A DNA stretch of 64,000 bases. Source: Monosporascus cannonballus (Eukaryota > Ascomycota > Sordariomycetes > Xylariales). The stretch spans positions 152,365-216,364 of the forward strand of contig QJNS01000129.1 of assembly GCA_004154925.1 (NCBI GenBank). Reading direction: 5' to 3'. The first letter of the stretch is position 1; each line of letters begins with the position of its first letter. The notes below the pieces were generated by a model. The model saw only the letters and a program-made list of their open reading frames with translations, did not search any database and was not told the DNA's origin. Below are positions 46,640 through 58,150 of this stretch, piece after piece. Made by a program: the position numbers and the translations under genes.

Positions 46640-49600
46640 AACGTAACGATAAAAGCCGTTAATAATTTTATTATTTTAGATATACGAATTAAAATATATT
46701 GGTATACCGCAATAATAAATTCCGGGACTTTAGGCGAGAATTATATTATACCGGATATAATTAATAAATTTAAATTATTATAGAGGTATAAGTTGAAACC
46801 TTATATAACGACGAATGTCGAAAGTTAGGAATTCCCTTACGATAATGAGAAAATTATACGCGAAATTAATGATTTCGAAACTTTTATCGAAGGACGATAT
46901 TAAATAATTAATTTGGATATCGTTTTCATAGGTAATTAAGATATAATTTTAGGATTACTCTAGATATATTAATACGGAATTTTCATTAACGAAGAAATTG
47001 GCGAGGTAAAGTTTATTTTGTTCCTTTTTAATAAATAAGGGAAAAAAGATTTAACATTTTAATATTCGATCGAGATTAGCCAAAAATGTATGTATAAGGA
47101 TACGATAAAAACCTTATTACTTAAAGAGATAAAATATAAAAGAAATGGGCATTAAAAATACGATATATCGTTATTATTATCAGAACGAAAATAAAACAAC
47201 TAAATAACGATTTAAAATAATAACCGCCCTTAAACTTAGAAACTTTAATAAATATACAATTATAATATTACAAATATGAATAGCTTTTTAAAAAAGAACT
47301 TAATACGAAATTATTAAAATATAATGAATAAAATTATAAGATAATTTTTAAAAAGGGATGTTTAATAAAGTTTTACCTTATTTATAACTTTAACGGAAAC
47401 AAAATATGAATTCTTAGAAAATACCTGGAAAACCGGTTATAAAACGGATATATTCGATTTTCGAAAATATTAATATGTTATTTCATATTTTTCCTACCTA
47501 TAAAAAACGAAAAGTTACAATTTATATTTAATTATCGATAATTAAACAATATTACCATTAAAAATCGAATATTGTTATTTTTAATTATAAAAGTAAAAGA
47601 TTAATTTTACGGAGCCAAATGATTTATAATATTCGATTTTAAAAATGAATATAACCTTGTTAAAATTAAAAAAGAATATGAATAAAAGATAACTTTTAAA
47701 ACGAAATACGAATTATTTAGGTATTTGGTTATATCAATAGGATTTACGAACGTATTAAAAATTTTTCAACGGATGATAAATTATGTGTTACGAAAATATC
47801 TTGATATTTTCGTCATTTGTTATCTAGACAATATTTTTATTTTCTTAGAAACAGAAAAAACATATATAAAATACGTTCATAAAGTTCTTTAAGCTTTACA
47901 AAACGTAAAATTACTTATTAACGTAAAAGAAAGTTAATTTTACGCATAAAAAATAAAATATATAAGACATATTATTATCCCAAAACATATTAGAATAAGC
48001 TCCAAAAATATGGCTGTAATTACAAAATAGCAAATACTAATAACAGTTAAAAAGGTATAGGTATTCCTTAGATTCGTTAATTATTATAAGAAATTTATTC
48101 GAAATTTTAATAAGATTATTATACATTTAACGAACTTTAAGAAAAAAGAGAAAAAGTTTATATAAACGCCAAATACGAAAAAAAGTATTTTAGGATATTA
48201 AGAATACAGTTATTAACGAGATAATATTAAATATGTACGATTTAAATTATTCCGTTAAGCTAAAAAGCGATATTTCGAATTATGCGTTAAACGTAATAAT
48301 TGAATAACAAAATAATGAAGACAAATTATATCTTATTTTTTGTTTAATATAAGTTAAAGAGAACCGAGCTTAATTACGGTATTTTAGATAAGGAATTTAT
48401 GGCCATTATTATGGCATTTTAAGAATTTAAGCATTTTCTAAAGGGAAATTTGTACTAGGTTAAAGTTTATACAGATTATTAAAGTTTTATCCGTTGTATT
48501 ACGACTAAAGACGATATAAGATAATAATTAAAATACGTAAAAAAATTAGCGAATTTCGATTTCGTTATTATCTATAGAAAAGGCGTAAAAATGACAGAAT
48601 AAATGCTTTAAGTAAGTAATTAAATTTCGAAAAGAAATTTATTAAAATTAGCCATATTATTTTGAATATTAACATAAACAAATTTATACTTACGACAAGT
48701 TGCGACAATTCGGTTTGTACCTTTTGATATATATTAAAAGATTTAGTAATATAACGATAATTTTCTAAAAATCTAAAAAATAAATAAGGTATAAATTTTA
48801 GAAATATATTAAATGGATCTAATACGAAATATATACGAATATCAGATATACGAATATCCAGGAATCTATTAAACCTTAAAACGGCTTTAATATATATATT
48901 GTTTTTTCTTAAAATAACCTTAATAGTATACAAAATTATATAGCAATATAATGTTTGCGCTAAAGCAAGGGCTCGACGACATTAACTATATGGAAAATTA
49001 TAATTATTATTAATTATAAAGCGATTACAGTACTTAATTATAATCAACTTTATTATTAAAATTCATATATTAAAGGTTTTATTTATAAAAATATATTATA
49101 ATAATATTATCCTAATCGTTAATCGATTTACGAAACCTTCTTATGTTTTATTATATTATAAAAATATAAACATTAAATAAATAACATATATTGTTTTAAA
49201 AAATATATTTAATATATACGGATTACTAATAAACATTATTTTAAATAAACGATCGATATTTGTATTCAAACTTTAACAAAGTTTGTTAATATAAATCGGC
49301 TTAAATTATAAGTTATCCAATATATTTATATTTAGATAAATGGATAAATAAATTAATAAACCAAATTTTGAAAACTTATTTACGATATTATATTAATCAT
49401 GAATAAAATAATTCAGTTAAAAAATTATTTATTACCTAATTAGCTTATACTATTAGCTATTGCGAAAATATCAAAATAATATTTACGAACGCAAATTTTA
49501 GTTTTATTTTAAAGGTTTATCGGAAAATATACGACGACGGTCCAATTAATATTAAAATAATTAGGATAATTATATTAAAAAATAAAAACCGAATTAAATT

Positions 49601-50045
49601 TCGTACGTAATTAAATAAACAAATATTATAACCAGGAAAAGTTAAAGGAATTAATTTTCGAAATAGGGGAAATAATGTTCCTTATTATCAAAAATATTTA
49701 AATAAAATAACTTCATAAAATATTTTAATTTTAGGTATATCGGTTTATAAAAAATATTTAAGAAAATTTCAGAAAATAATTACTAATTAGAAGTTTTATT
49801 AAAAATTAAATTTCATTTAATTTTTTATAATTTTATATTTGAATTAATAATAAATATAATCAAGGTAAATATCATATAAAACGATATAGATGTAGAAAAC
49901 GGATATATATACGAAATAAAGAAAGTTTTCGATATATAAAAACAAAATGAATTTATTTAGTACTTAATTAAATAGAAAAAGTACCCGGATTCCGAAAATA
50001 CCTAAAAACCTGCTAAGAACCTTATTAGCGCTTAGTACTTATTAA
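46640..50045 (+). pseudogene. Decayed pol of element H (PR-RT-RH-IN-chromodomain)
   Basis: The protease, about 46660-46990, reads INSGTLGENYIIPDIINKF (DSG active site now NSG). RT is about 47290-47900, with GFTNVLKIFQRMINYVLRK and the catalytic box YLDNIFIF at 47821-47844, second Asp now Asn. RNase H is about 48130-48500 (ELNYGILDKEFMAII near 48370). The integrase core is about 49000-49560 (IVNRFTKPSYVLLYY, VFKL, NQILKTYLRYYINHE). The C-terminal chromodomain-like stretch at about 49915-50030 includes EFIQYLIK.KKYPDSEN. RT-before-IN order makes this Ty3/gypsy. Stops are mostly TAA/TAG from Gln or Trp codons. Confidence 0.8.
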
Positions 50046-50451
50046 AGAACTTTTATCAATAACGACGGAACTACTCGAAATAATGGCATTTTAATCCATA
50101 AAATCCAAAAAAAAGCTCGTAATTTATCGTATTCTAATTAATAACGTCCACTTTATTTAAAACTTATATGTCGACTATAAACTTTAATTATAATTGCGTA
50201 AGCTTATTAAAATCGTCCAAAAATTAAAGGGCACGATTAATAAATTTTGCACCCTGGGATTAATGGTATTGCCGTTGACGGCGTATACGAAAAAAACGCG
50301 CAAAAGTTTGGGATAATGCTTTTTCGGCCGTTAGTTTTTCCTTTTTTAACGTTTTCGACTTTGCGATATAACGGTTAATTATGGAAATAGGGACTTTTAT
50401 TCCGTCGTACAAACGACCTTGACGAATATATTTTTTATAACCAAAAATCAC
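50046..50451 (-). pseudogene. Antisense accessory ORF of element H (about 135 codons)
   Basis: The minus strand opens from 50451 as IFGYKKYIRQGRLYDGIKVP, IINRYIAKSKTLKKEKLTAE, ALSQTFARFFRIRRQRQ. This is 63 codons without a stop, the longest undamaged frame of this element. It continues, through stops that fit former CAA/CAG, as GAKFINRAL, FLDDFNKLTQL, VDVIN. It lies between pol (opposite strand) and the 3' LTR, as in G. The centre is Lys/Glu/Ala-rich and probably helical. No known domain recognised. G interrupts H about 95 bp upstream of its start. Confidence 0.75.
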
Positions 50452-50547
50452 GTTTATTACTTGGTAATTAAGCTGTTAAGCAAAGCAGAAAAAATAAGGT
50501 ATCGCGTTAAAACTTTTGAATTTAATTAAATTAGCTAGGGAAAGTCG

Positions 50548-50898
50548 TATGACGGCTAAGCGGTTTAACCAACTATTAAACCTTAAGTCGACGGGTTTAT
50601 GTTAACAGGAGTATCGTGGGAATCTAAACAATAAATACAGTAACGTATTACGTTTTGTAATACTAAGGGTGCCTTAAGTAACGAATTGTTATTATAAGCT
50701 GATATTATCTAAATTATGGAATTAATAAGCGTATATATCTTTTTTCTTTAACTGGATTATTATCCGTAAGTTGGTAATCCGGCTTATTGGCTTATTATTA
50801 ATAAGCTGGTGATTTATTATATAACCTGATCCACATAGTTTTTTTGGCCTTTTCTATTACGACCATTCCTGGAGGCCGTAGCTTGTTAGATTGTAATA
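50548..50898 (-). repeat. 3' LTR of element G (351 bp)
   Basis: Begins TATGACGGCTAAG and ends TTGTAATA. It has one full 35-bp unit (50776-50810) plus a preceding partial unit. Confidence 0.9.
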
Positions 50899-51107
50899 CG
50901 ATTTCCCTTTTCTTAAAATCTTGCCCTTAAGATTTCTTTTTTCTTGGTAAGTTTTTTTTACATACCTTTAATATGTTTTCCGGTATGTCCAAACGTCGTT
51001 TTCGCAAATCCGAATAACGACTTACTTTGGTTAATTTAATTAAATTCGAAAGTTTTAACGCGATATTTTATTTTTTCTGTTTTATTTGGCAACTTAATTG
51101 CCAAATA

Positions 51108-51545
51108 ATGGATAGGGTTTTTCGTTATAAAGAATATGTCCGTTAAGGTCGTTCGTATAACGGGACAGGAATTCCTGTTTTTATAATTAATTATTATATC
51201 GCGGAATCGAAAAAATTAAAAAAAGAAAAATTAGCGGCCGAAAAATCTTTGTCCGAAGTTTTTGCGCGTTTTTTTTGCATACGTTATTAGCGTTAACATT
51301 ATTAATTTTAAGGTGCGAAATTTATTAATCGTACCTTTTAATCCTTGGACGATTTTAACGACTTTGCATAATTAAAATCGGAATCCGTAATCGAGGTTCA
51401 GGCCTTAAAAAAGGTAGACGTTATTAATTGGAATGCGGTGGACTAAGGGCTTTTTTCCGTAAATTTCGTAAATTAGGATACCATTATTTCGGGTGGTTCT
51501 ATCGTTACTGGCAAAAATTCTTTAATAGGCGTTAGGCGCCAATAA
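51108..51545 (+). pseudogene. Antisense accessory ORF of element G (about 145 codons)
   Basis: Runs opposite to pol. Starting at ATG 51108 it reads MDRVFRYKEYVR, GRSYNGTGIPVFIINYYIAE, SKKLKKEKLAAEKSLSEVFA, RFFCIRY, then GAKFINRTF, SLDDFNDFA, SESVIEVQALKKVDVINWN. All interrupting stops are TAA/TAG consistent with former Gln codons. It aligns residue by residue with the H frame at 50046-50451. The end, about 51545, meets or slightly overlaps the pol end on the other strand. ATG is chosen because the frame upstream lacks another Met nearby; H has GTG in about the same place. Confidence 0.75.
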
Positions 51546-54500
51546 GATTTTTAGTAGGTTTTTAGATATTTTCGGAATCCGGATATTTTTTTTATTTAAT
51601 TATGTATTGGGTAAATCCGTTTTATTTTCGTATATTAAGGATTTTTTTCATTTCGTACGTTTATTTATTTTTTACTTTTATATTGTTTTATACCGTATAT
51701 ATTTTAATTATATTTATTATTAATTCGAATAAAGAAATATGAAAAATTAGATAAAATTTAACTTTTGGTAATGGTTTTAATTAATAATTATTTTTTAAGA
51801 TTTTTTAACGATTTTGTATGGACCGATATATTTGAAATCGAGTTTTTTGCTGGGTCGTTTTGTTTAAATATTTTTTGTAATCAGGAAAACTGTTTTCCCC
51901 TTTTCGAAAATTAATTTTTTTAACTTTTTCTAGTTATAATATTTATTTATTTAATTTCGTACAAATTTTAATTTAATTTTATTTCTTAATATAATTATCG
52001 TAATTATTTTAACGTAAGAATTACTTTAATATTAATTAAACCGTTATTACGCGTTTTTTTATAAATTTTTGGAATAAAACCAAAATTTGCGTTTGCAGGT
52101 ATTATTTTAATATTTTTGTAATAATTAATATTATAAATTAATTAAGTAATCGGTAATTTTTTAACTTAATTATTTTGTTCGTAATTAATGTAATATTATA
52201 AATAAGTTTTTAAAGTTTAGTTTATTCGTTTTATTTATTTATCCCTTTAAGGTTTAAATAGGTTAAATAATTTGTAATTTAAGCCGATTTATATTATTAA
52301 ACTTTGGTAAAATTTTAATGCAAATATTAATTTTTTATCCGATATAATTTTTATTAATAATTCGTATATGTTAAAAATGTATTTAAAGAAAATATATATA
52401 AATTATTTTGCGTTTATATCCTTATAATATAGTAAAGAATAAGAAAGTTTCGTAAATCGGTTTACGATTACGAAAATATTTTTATAATATATTCCTATAA
52501 TTGGATTTTTTAATATAAGAAATTTAATAATAAAGTTAAATATAACTAAATATTATGGTTATTTTATGATTAGTAATAGCTATAATTTTCCGTATAGTTT
52601 GTATCGTTAAGTTTTTGCTTTAGCGCAAATATTATATTGCCGTATAATTTTTTGTACTATTAATTTCATTTTAGGAAAGAAATATGTACGTTAAAATTGC
52701 TTTAAGGTTTTGTGGATTTTTAGATATCTATATAACTGATATTCGTATATTTTTCGTATTAGATTCTTTTGATATTTTTCTGAAATTTGCATTTTGTCCG
52801 TTTTTTTGTTTTTTGGAAACCGTCATTATGTTATTAAATTTTCTAATATATATTACAAAGTATTGCCCAAATTATCGTAATTTGTCGTAAGCGTAAATCT
52901 TTTTTATAGTAGTATTAAAAATTATGTAATTAATTTTGACTAATTTTTTTTCAAGGTTTGGTCGTTTGCTTAAAATATTTACTTTGTTATTTTCTGATTT
53001 TTTTTATGGATAATAACGAAATCGAAGTTCGCCAATTTTTCTGCGTAATGAAATTATTATCCTGTAAACTTTTTGATCGTGGTAAATCGGATAAAATTTT
53101 AATAATTTATGTAAATCTTAATTTGGTGCAAATTCCCCTTTAGGAAATGCTTAAATTTCCGAAATGCCATAATAATAGCCATAAATTCTTTATTTGGAAT
53201 ACCGTAATTAAATTTGGTTTTTTTTAATTTGTACGAAAAAAATATAATAAGGTGTAATTTATTTTAATTATTTGTTATCCGATTATTACGCTTAACACGT
53301 AATCCGAAATATCGGTTTTTAGCTTAATAAAGCGGTTTAAATAATATATAATTAAGATTAATTTGTTAATAATTATATTTTTGATATTTTAAAATATTTT
53401 TTCCGTATTTAGCATTTATTTGAATTTTTTTTTGTAAGATTTATTAAAGGTATGGTTATTTTGCTAAAATTTCAAATAAATTTCCTGTAATAATTGGCGA
53501 ATTCAAAAAATACTTATATTTTTTTGACTATCGTTAACGTTTGTTATTTTATGATTACAGCGATTTTCTTAGAGTTTATCCTAATATGTTTTGGGATAAT
53601 AATATATTCCAAATATTTTATTTTTTATATATGGAATTAACTTTTTTCTGCGTTAATAAATAGCTTTACGTTTTGTAAAATTTGAAGAACCTTATAAACG
53701 TATTTTACGTATATTTTTTTTATTTCCGAAAAAATAATAATGTCGTCGAAATAGTAAACGACGAAAATATTAAAATATTTTCGTAATACGTAATTAATTA
53801 TTCGCTAGAAAATTACTAGTACGTTCGTAAGTCCTATTAGTATAACTAAATATTTAAATAATTTGTATTTCGTTTTAAAAATGGTTTTTTATTCGTATTT
53901 TCTTTTAATTTTGATAAAGTTATATTTATTTTTAAGATTAAATGTTATAAATTATTTGGTTCCGTAAAGTCGGTTTTTTATTTCCGTAATTAAGGATAAT
54001 GGTATTCGATTTTTAATAATAACGTTATTTAATTATTAGTAATTAATTATAAGTTGTAATTTTTCATTTTTTTTAGGTACGAAAAATATAAGGTATTTTG
54101 CTAGTAATTTCGAAAGTCGAATTTATCTTTTTTGTAGCCGATTTTCCAGGCATTTTTTGAGAATACGTAATTCGTTTCCGTTAAGATTATAAATAAGGTA
54201 AAACTTTGTTAAAGATTTTTCCTTAAAAATTATTTTATGATTTTATTCGTTATATTTTGATAATTTTATATCTAGCTTTTTTTTAAAAAACTATTTATAT
54301 TTATGATATTATTATAATATATTAAAAAAAATTTAATTTTTTGGGCTTTTATTCTTATTATTTTAAATCGTTATTTAATTGCTTTAATTTCGTTTTAATG
54401 GTAATAATAATATATTGTATTTTTTAATACCTATTTTCTTTGTATTTTATTTTTTTAAATAATAAGGTATTTGTTATATTGTTATATTTGCATTTTTCGC

Positions 54501-54900
54501 CATTATTAATCGAATATTAAAATTTTAAATTCTTTTTATTTATTAATAAAAAATGAAATAAATTTTATCTGGCTAGTTTCGCCGTTAATTAAAATTCCGT
54601 ATTGGCATATCTATGGTAATCTTAAAATCATATCGTAATTTTTAAATAAAACGATCTTGAAATTAACTATTTGGTATCATCTTTTAATACAAATTTCAAG
54701 GTAATTAATTTCGCTTATAATTTTTCCATTATCGTAAGCGAATTCCTGACCTTCGGTATTTGTCGTTATATAAAATTCTAATTTATATTTCCATAATAAT
54801 TTGAACTTATTTACCATATTTGGTACAATATAATTTCCGCCCAGAGTTTTGTAATTTATTATTGCGGTGTATTAATGTATTTTAATTTGTATTTCCAAGG
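51546..54900 (-). pseudogene. Decayed pol of element G
   Basis: On the minus strand, from right to left, come protease (about 54540-54850), RT, RNase H, integrase and the chromodomain region (about 51546-51640). The RT box YFDDIIIFS is intact at 53727-53753, including both catalytic Asp. The text is collinear with Z 1-3200 and, in reverse complement, with H 46640-50040. Short plus-strand open frames at 52684-52890 and 52958-53143 are shadows of this region. RIP stops are frequent. Confidence 0.78.
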
Positions 54901-56832
54901 TAATAAGGTCGTTAACGTTTTTTATCGTTATATTTAAAGCCTTTTTTAGGAATTCCTTTTAATTTTTCCGGGTTTCGTTATCCTGCGGCTTTTTTACAGG
55001 TAATCTTTTTTTTTAATTTTTATTCGAATTTATCGAACTTTATTTATGTTTTTATATATAACGCGTTAAACTGTTATATTTGTCATTATTATCGGCGTAT
55101 TGTTCCTTCGAACCGTATTAATTTTTTTGGTTTTATTATAATATTTTTTTTATTGAATAAATTGTTTTTTTATGTTTACGATTATATTTTATTATATGTC
55201 GTTTTGGCTGTTTTTCTAAAAACTTCCTATAAATTAACGTATTTTTTCTTTAATAACCTTTTTTTCCTAAGGATTTATAATAAATGTTAATTGAAAATAA
55301 AGGTCCGTAATAATTTTCTAATAATATTTTTTTACCGTACGTTAAATTAACTTTTTTTCCGTCTAGTAATTATATTATCCATAATAACAAAAGGGGTTTT
55401 CCTGTAGGCATTACTTTTTTTCGGGCCAATTTTCTATTTCGGCTAATTATTAAATATTTCCTGGGATTATGGTTCGAAATTATCGATACCATTATTTGTC
55501 GTTTTTATTATGCCCGGTACGGTTTAAAAAGTCGAATCTCTTATAATATATACGGGTAATTTATGCATAAATATGTTATTTCCATTTTTCGTAATCGGGA
55601 TATTTTCGTTATCGACAATATATAATATGTATTTTGCCGTATCGATCGGGGGTTCCGGGACAGATTTTCTTTATCCAGTTTTAATATTCGCGTAATTATC
55701 CTTATAATGCCTTTTGCTATATTCGCGTTACCTATTAAGCCAGCTTTTTGGTTTTTCGTATTCCTCGTCGAATCTTTTATCGTAATAGTCCCTATTAGAC
55801 TTTTTGCTTAAGGCCTGATACGTACTTAGCTTAAATTATGTTAATAATTTTGCTATTATTTCTTTAGTTATTCCTAAATTGTTTTTCCGGTATAAGGGTC
55901 CAGTTATTCTGTTATGGTTTTTTAGGCTTCTTATATTTATAAGCTTTATATCTTTTTTTGCCATAATTAAAGCATTTAATCTGGCTCCAATTTTATCTGT
56001 GGGTAGCGCCGAATTCCATAGGTCCTGGCGCCGTTTTATAAGAAATAAGGGGTGCGTCTTATTTTTTCCCCTGGTTAAACTTATATCCCGAACGTAAAAC
56101 GTATTATCCTTTTTTTTCTTATCGTTTTTCAAATTATCGGTTATTAATCTTAATTACCTTTGCGATATACCGGTTTAAGGTAACTGGTCGTTCGATTCGA
56201 AAAATTTCATCCTTTATATTATTTTTTAGCCCTTTATAAAATATGTCGATAAAGGCGTTAATTTCGTTATATTTTTATCCCGCTTTAGCCGCGAGATTTT
56301 TGAAAGTTACGGCGTATTTAAACGTAAATCCTTTTTATTAGAATTATAAAAGTTATTAAACCGTTAATCGTTTTTTATCCGGATTGCCGAAATTATTACG
56401 TACTTTGTTTTCGAAATTGGTATAAGTTAAAAAATTTTTATTAATAAAGTTTTTCTTATTTACTTTTCTTATTTCCAAAAAGTTTTTTATAATAAGCTTA
56501 AATTAATTAACCGCATTTCTTATTAGGTATATTCCTATTGCTAGGATTATATCCGCTAGGTTATTAAAATTTAGGAAGCAAATATAAATTCGTACCTAAA
56601 TTAAGAAAATTTAAGGATTACTTTTTTTATCGTAAGGTTCTGGTTTCTTTTGTTTCATACGGGCGAAAAAGGGTTGGGCCGGCGTAGCCCTAAATTGTCG
56701 AACTTTTCTTTCCAATTCCCGAATTCGAGCCTAAAGTTATTAAATAAGGGTTTTTTAAATGCTGGTCGATATTTTGACAGTATTAAATATTGCTTAAAGT
56801 CTGACAGTATTACTAAATAAAAGCTTATAACG
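54901..56832 (-). pseudogene. Decayed gag of element G
   Basis: A minus-strand open segment of 98 codons at 55836-56132 lies within it but is a shifted frame around the knuckle. In the correct frame the knuckle near 55935-55976 reads CFNYGKKRYKAYK, CX2CX4HX4C with Cys and His converted to Tyr. Upstream text matches Z 4200-5150. The start codon is not resolved. Role: particle formation and RNA binding. Confidence 0.65.
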
Positions 56833-57253
56833 TATAACGGCTAGGCGATTTAACTAATTATTAAACCTTAAGTTAACGGGTTTATATTAACAGGAATATC
56901 GTAAGAATCTGAGCAATAAATATAAAAACGTATTACATTTCGTAATATTAAAAATATCTTAAGCAACGAATTATTATTACAAATTAATATTATCTAATTT
57001 ATGGAATTAATAAATATATATATTTTTTTCCTTTAGCTGGATCATTACCCATAAGTTGGTAATCCGGCTCATTAGCTTATTACCAGTAAGTTGGTGATCC
57101 GGCTTATTGGCTTACCACCAATAAGTTAGTGATCCGGCTCATTGGCTCACCATCAGTAAGCTGGTGATCCATTACGTAACCTGATCCACATAGTTTTCTT
57201 GGCCTTTTCCGTTACGACCGTTCCTGGAGGCCGTGGCTTGTCAGGTCGTAACA
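56833..57253 (-). repeat. 5' LTR of element G (421 bp, three full 35-bp units)
   Basis: Begins TATAACGGCTAGG and ends GTCGTAACA. Full units lie at 57061-57095, 57096-57130 and 57131-57165, preceded by a partial unit. It is the least mutated LTR of the family apart from I's right LTR. Confidence 0.92.
57061..57165 (-). repeat. 35-bp tandem repeat in LTR (three units)
   Basis: Three head-to-tail 35-bp units differ mainly by transitions. Each contains GGCTTATTGGCTTACCACCA-type text with an internal TGGTGA...TCACCA near-palindrome. The same unit occurs once in H's 5' LTR (44331-44365), twice in H's 3' LTR (57468-57502 and 57503-57537), once in G's left LTR (50776-50810) and twice in I's right LTR (63413-63447 and 63448-63482). 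Confidence 0.92.
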
Positions 57254-57258
57254 AGTCG

Positions 57259-57379
57259 GTATTCGGATTTGCGAAAATAACGCTTAGACATATCGAAAGA
57301 AATGATAAATAAATGTAGAAAATTTACCGAAAAGGAAAAAGGAAATCTTAAGGGCAAGATTTGTGGAAAGGGAAAATCG
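57259..57379 (+). other. Remainder of element H internal 3' region after G
   Basis: Continues H in register: reverse complementing G 50905-51015 gives the same text (GGATTTGCGAAAATAACG). It joins H's sequence ending at 50547 once G and one TSD copy are removed, which proves that G interrupts H. Confidence 0.88.
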
Positions 57380-57746
57380 TATTATGGCCCAACGAACCAC
57401 GGTATCCAGAAATAATCTATTATGACTTAACCATAAATACGCGGTAGGGCAGGTTACGTAATAGATTACCCACTTATTGATGGTAAGCCAGTAAGCCGAA
57501 TCACCAACTTACTGGTGGTGAGCCAGTAAGCTAGATCAAAATATATACGCTTATTATTCCTATAATTTAAATAGCTTTAATTTACAACATTTATTAATAC
57601 TAATCGTTTATAATATAACTTCTGCACCTTTAATATTAAAAAATGTAAGCAAGTTACCTTATTATTACAGAGTCCCACGATACTCCTATTAATATAAACC
57701 CGTACGACTAAGGTTTAATAGTTTGTTAAACCCCCCAGCCGTCACA
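57380..57746 (+). repeat. 3' LTR of element H (367 bp, two 35-bp units)
   Basis: Starts TATTATGGCCC and ends GCCGTCACA, followed by TSD TTTTC. It is exactly 35 bp longer than the 5' LTR. Confidence 0.9.
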
Positions 57747-57751
57747 TTTTC

Positions 57752-58150
57752 GTCATAAGAAATACGCACGTCGTAATCATTCATCTAATGAAAAAAACGT
57801 CCTTATTTCTATAACTAACTATTACATTATAGAAATTCGTCATTTAAAAAAATAATTACTTAAAAACTTTATTTAATTTTCTTGCTCGATTAATTCGCAT
57901 TTATCGTTAACGGCAATAATATTAAATATAAGATATTAAATTTAATAATTACACCCTTTATTTCTTAAACGAATTTAACGACCTTAAAGCTCGTAAAATG
58001 GAAACACATATAAAATTTCAGGCTTTTAAAAATATAGATATTATTAATTAAAATTGAGTTAATCCGCAAGTACCGCCTTTGTAAAATATTAATTAGAACG
58101 TAATACTAGATTTTTTAATTAATAATAAAAACTCTTTAATTAGCGCTAAA
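57752..58150 (+). pseudogene. Decayed antisense ORF of element I, cut by H
   Basis: The plus-strand text after H reads FRHKKYARR, then SITNYYIIEIRHLKK, aligning with FRYKEYVR and FIINYYIAESKKLKK of the G antisense frame. Further on, 57958-58060 aligns with G 51310-51430. H is inserted within the first codons of this frame. It is much more decayed than in G or H. Confidence 0.5.

Larger units (their letters stand above)
50548..57253 (-). mobile_element. Ty3/gypsy element G, full length (6.7 kb)
   Basis: LTRs at 50548-50898 (351 bp) and 56833-57253 (421 bp) are flanked by a perfect TSD AGTCG (50543-50547 and 57254-57258). The 70-bp LTR length difference equals two 35-bp units. Minus-strand gag, pol and antisense frame (on the plus strand) are all recognisable. 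It is inserted in the 3' region of H and is the youngest member of this nest. Confidence 0.93.
44243..57746 (+). mobile_element. Ty3/gypsy element H, interrupted by element G
   Basis: Plus-strand copy of the Z/C/G/I family. The 5' LTR is 44243-44574 and the 3' LTR 57380-57746, with a perfect TSD TTTTC at 44238-44242 and 57747-57751. G interrupts the 3' region between 50547 and 57254 (TSD AGTCG). Without G and one TSD copy H is 6.8 kb. It is nested in the 3' region of I. Confidence 0.9.

Noticed and set aside
48568..48933. 121-codon minus-strand frame in H
   Set aside because: Antisense to the RNase H/integrase region of H. Its counterpart in G (52684-52890) is only partly open and the text is Phe/Ile-rich. 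Unlike the 3' antisense gene it lacks explained stops and charged blocks, though the shared text YVKIALRFCGFLDI-type makes it worth remembering.
57061..57165. CRISPR-like array
   Set aside because: Units are directly adjacent with no spacers and sit inside an LTR; the genome context is eukaryotic.
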